Of a stretch of 64,000 bases of DNA, positions 62,972 through 64,000 are shown piece by piece. The stretch lies in assembly GCF_023715325.1 (NCBI RefSeq), contig NZ_JAMBNX010000008.1, positions 124,001 to 188,000 of the forward strand, in the 5' to 3' direction. The first letter of the stretch is position 1, and each line of letters starts with the position of its first letter. Origin of the DNA: Agromyces mediolanus. Lineage in GTDB: Bacteria; Actinomycetota; Actinomycetes; Actinomycetales; Microbacteriaceae. Both the position numbers and the translations under genes were made by a program. The notes under the pieces were generated by a model, which did not search any database, was not told the origin of the DNA, and saw nothing but the letters and a program-made list of their open reading frames with translations.

Positions 62972-64000
62972 CGGCGTCAGCCCCCTCGTCGGCGGCGTCG
63001 CTCACGTCCTCAGCCTCAGTCTCGGCTTCAGCTTCGACATCAGCCTCAACCTCAGCCTCAGCCTCAGCCTCAACCTCAGCCTCAGCTTCGACATCAGCCT
63101 CAACCTCAGCCTCAACCTCAGCCTCAGCTTCGACATCAGCCTCAGCCTCGGTGTCCGCGTCGTCGCCCTCGTCCTCATCGAGCTCGAAGACTTCGAAGAC
63201 CTCCGCCTCCGCAGGCCCAGCGAGCGCCGACTCCGCGCGCAGTGCGCGGGCGCGCCAGTCCGCGGCATCCGCCTCACGGCCGAGCTCGTCCAGCACCTCG
63301 GCATATGCGAAGAACAGGGCGGGGCTGTACGAGAACGCCCGGTCCGGGTCGAGCTGCGGGATCTCAAGCTCTGCGAGAGCGAGCTCGGCCTCACCGCGAT
63401 CGAGCCTGGCCCCGGACATCGCGATCGCGAGGCCGACCTGCACCCCCGCGGGCAACGTACTGCGGTCGACCGAACGACCGAGCTCGAGCGCCCGGTCGGG
63501 TCGACCGACGCCACGCTCGCTGTCCACCATCAGCGGCAGTTGTTCGTCGCTGCCGGTGATCCGGCGATACGTGCGCAGCTCCCGCAGCGCGAGCGCGAAG
63601 TCGCCGGTCGCGTACGCGGTGATCGCGAGGGTCTCACGGACGACCCCGATGCGGCCGCCACGACGGGATGCCGACAGGGCGTGACGGTGCGCGAGCTCCG
63701 GATCCGACTCGAGGAACTCCGCTGCAGCCGCCAGGTGCACGGCGACCCAGTCGGCGTTCTCCTTCGTCAGCGTGCGCAGCTCACCGCGGGCGCTCTTCTC
63801 GAGCGACGCCGGCCGAATGTGCTCGGGAACCTCCGGGTCGTCGTGACGCGGCCGAACCTGCCGCATCGATGCGCCGTGCGAATCCGGGCGCGGCTGCTCG
63901 TAGCCCGGCCGGCCGCCCCGGTCGCGATCGTCGCCCTGCTCCCAGGGCTTCCGCGGTCCGCGATCGTCGCGGCGCGGACCACCGGAACGAGCGCCATCGC
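62946..64000 (-). CDS. Tetratricopeptide-type protein with acidic repeat tail, 5' end outside window
   Basis: The frame stays open to the right edge; the internal ATG 63866 is probably not the start because RGD/GGRPG-type Arg/Gly/Asp sequence precedes it, as in related proteins. The central part has TPR-like helices (LRTLTKENADWVAVHLAAAAEFLESDPELAHRHALSASRR, RALELGRSVDRST, ADWRARALRAESA). The C-terminal 65 residues are a Glu/Ala/Val/Asp repeat coded by 63003-63150. No enzymatic motif. Function unknown. Confidence 0.75.
   Translation of the reverse strand, partial: DGARSGGPRRDDRGPRKPWEQGDDRDRGGRPGYEQPRPDSHGASMRQVRPRHDDPEVPEHIRPASLEKSARGELRTLTKENADWVAVHLAAAAEFLESDPELAHRHALSASRRGGRIGVVRETLAITAYATGDFALALRELRTYRRITGSDEQLPLMVDSERGVGRPDRALELGRSVDRSTLPAGVQVGLAIAMSGARLDRGEAELALAELEIPQLDPDRAFSYSPALFFAYAEVLDELGREADAADWRARALRAESALAGPAEAEVFEVFELDEDEGDDADTEAEADVEAEAEVEAEVEADVEAEAEVEAEAEAEVEADVEAEAETEAEDVSDAADEGADADGAVPHED
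63003..63150 (-). repeat. Minisatellite of six-base CAGCCT-type units in the acidic tail
   Basis: Units are variants of CCTCAG/CCTCAA and ATCAGC/TTCGAC reading EA, VE, DV in the protein. About 24 units in three larger blocks. Length is expected to vary among strains. Confidence 0.8.

Overview
The window looks like a high-GC actinobacterial chromosome, most probably a member of the Microbacteriaceae. The evidence is the right-hand third, which carries the actinobacterial core order recN / pyrG / nudix / xerD / parA / scpA / scpB / rluB / tyrA / cmk / der on one strand with tight 1 to 26 base overlaps. Leaderless-type starts (TAnnnT box 6 to 8 bases before ATG or GTG) and the abundance of GTG starts fit this too. 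This is inference from gene content; no database search was possible.

Region 1 (1 to about 9.3 kb) is a molybdenum-cofactor block: the end of a molybdate-binding lipoprotein gene (modA), then moeB-rhodanese, moeA, a moaC-mogA fusion and moaE, followed by two tiny coupled ORFs, a CxxC peroxiredoxin-like protein and a degenerate P-loop kinase-like protein. moaA-moaD run convergently to these. Next comes a three-gene translationally coupled set: a small cytoplasmic sulfite-oxidase-fold molybdoenzyme, a flavin/NAD reductase and a zinc-ribbon protein. A convergent TetR regulator closes the block. Most of the cofactor pathway and one likely client enzyme are therefore together.

Region 2 (9.3 to 21.6 kb) is an oxidative-damage-repair neighbourhood: two MsrA, one MsrB, a thioredoxin, two AhpD-like proteins, a GNAT, a base-excision glycosylase, an extra cysteinyl-tRNA synthetase, an RraA-like protein, a glyoxalase-fold protein with a divergent MarR gene, and three AraC regulators. 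Two of the AraC genes share an almost identical 550 bp segment in inverted orientation, flanking 5.6 kb.

Region 3 (about 21.9 to 42.7 kb) is an integrative conjugative-type element. It has an ArdC-like protein, primase-polymerase, DUF2637, ParB-like protein, M23 peptidase, two small paired membrane proteins, TrbL/VirB6-like and SCO6880-like proteins, VirB4-like ATPase, TraG/VirD4-like coupling protein, SSB-like protein, excisionase and tyrosine integrase. A metal-resistance cargo (ACR3/BASS-type permease, CmtR-type sensor, cation efflux protein, CC-motif protein) sits between VirB4 and TraG. The integrase abuts the 3' end of tRNA-Pro(GGG). No relaxase and no left attachment site are recognisable; the element may extend left past the window and could include Regions 1 and 2. 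Just beyond the tRNA lies a second tRNA-Pro-like sequence with a ruined T arm.

Region 4 (42.9 to 64 kb) is the ordinary chromosome: a MarR/membrane-protein pair, GNAT, DUF167, der, a NarL-type two-component system, a GAP-family membrane protein, the core run cmk to pyrG, recN, nadK, tlyA, a 59-residue protein, a cluster of REP-like repeats, a HAD phosphatase and a TPR-type protein with a repetitive acidic tail that runs off the right edge.
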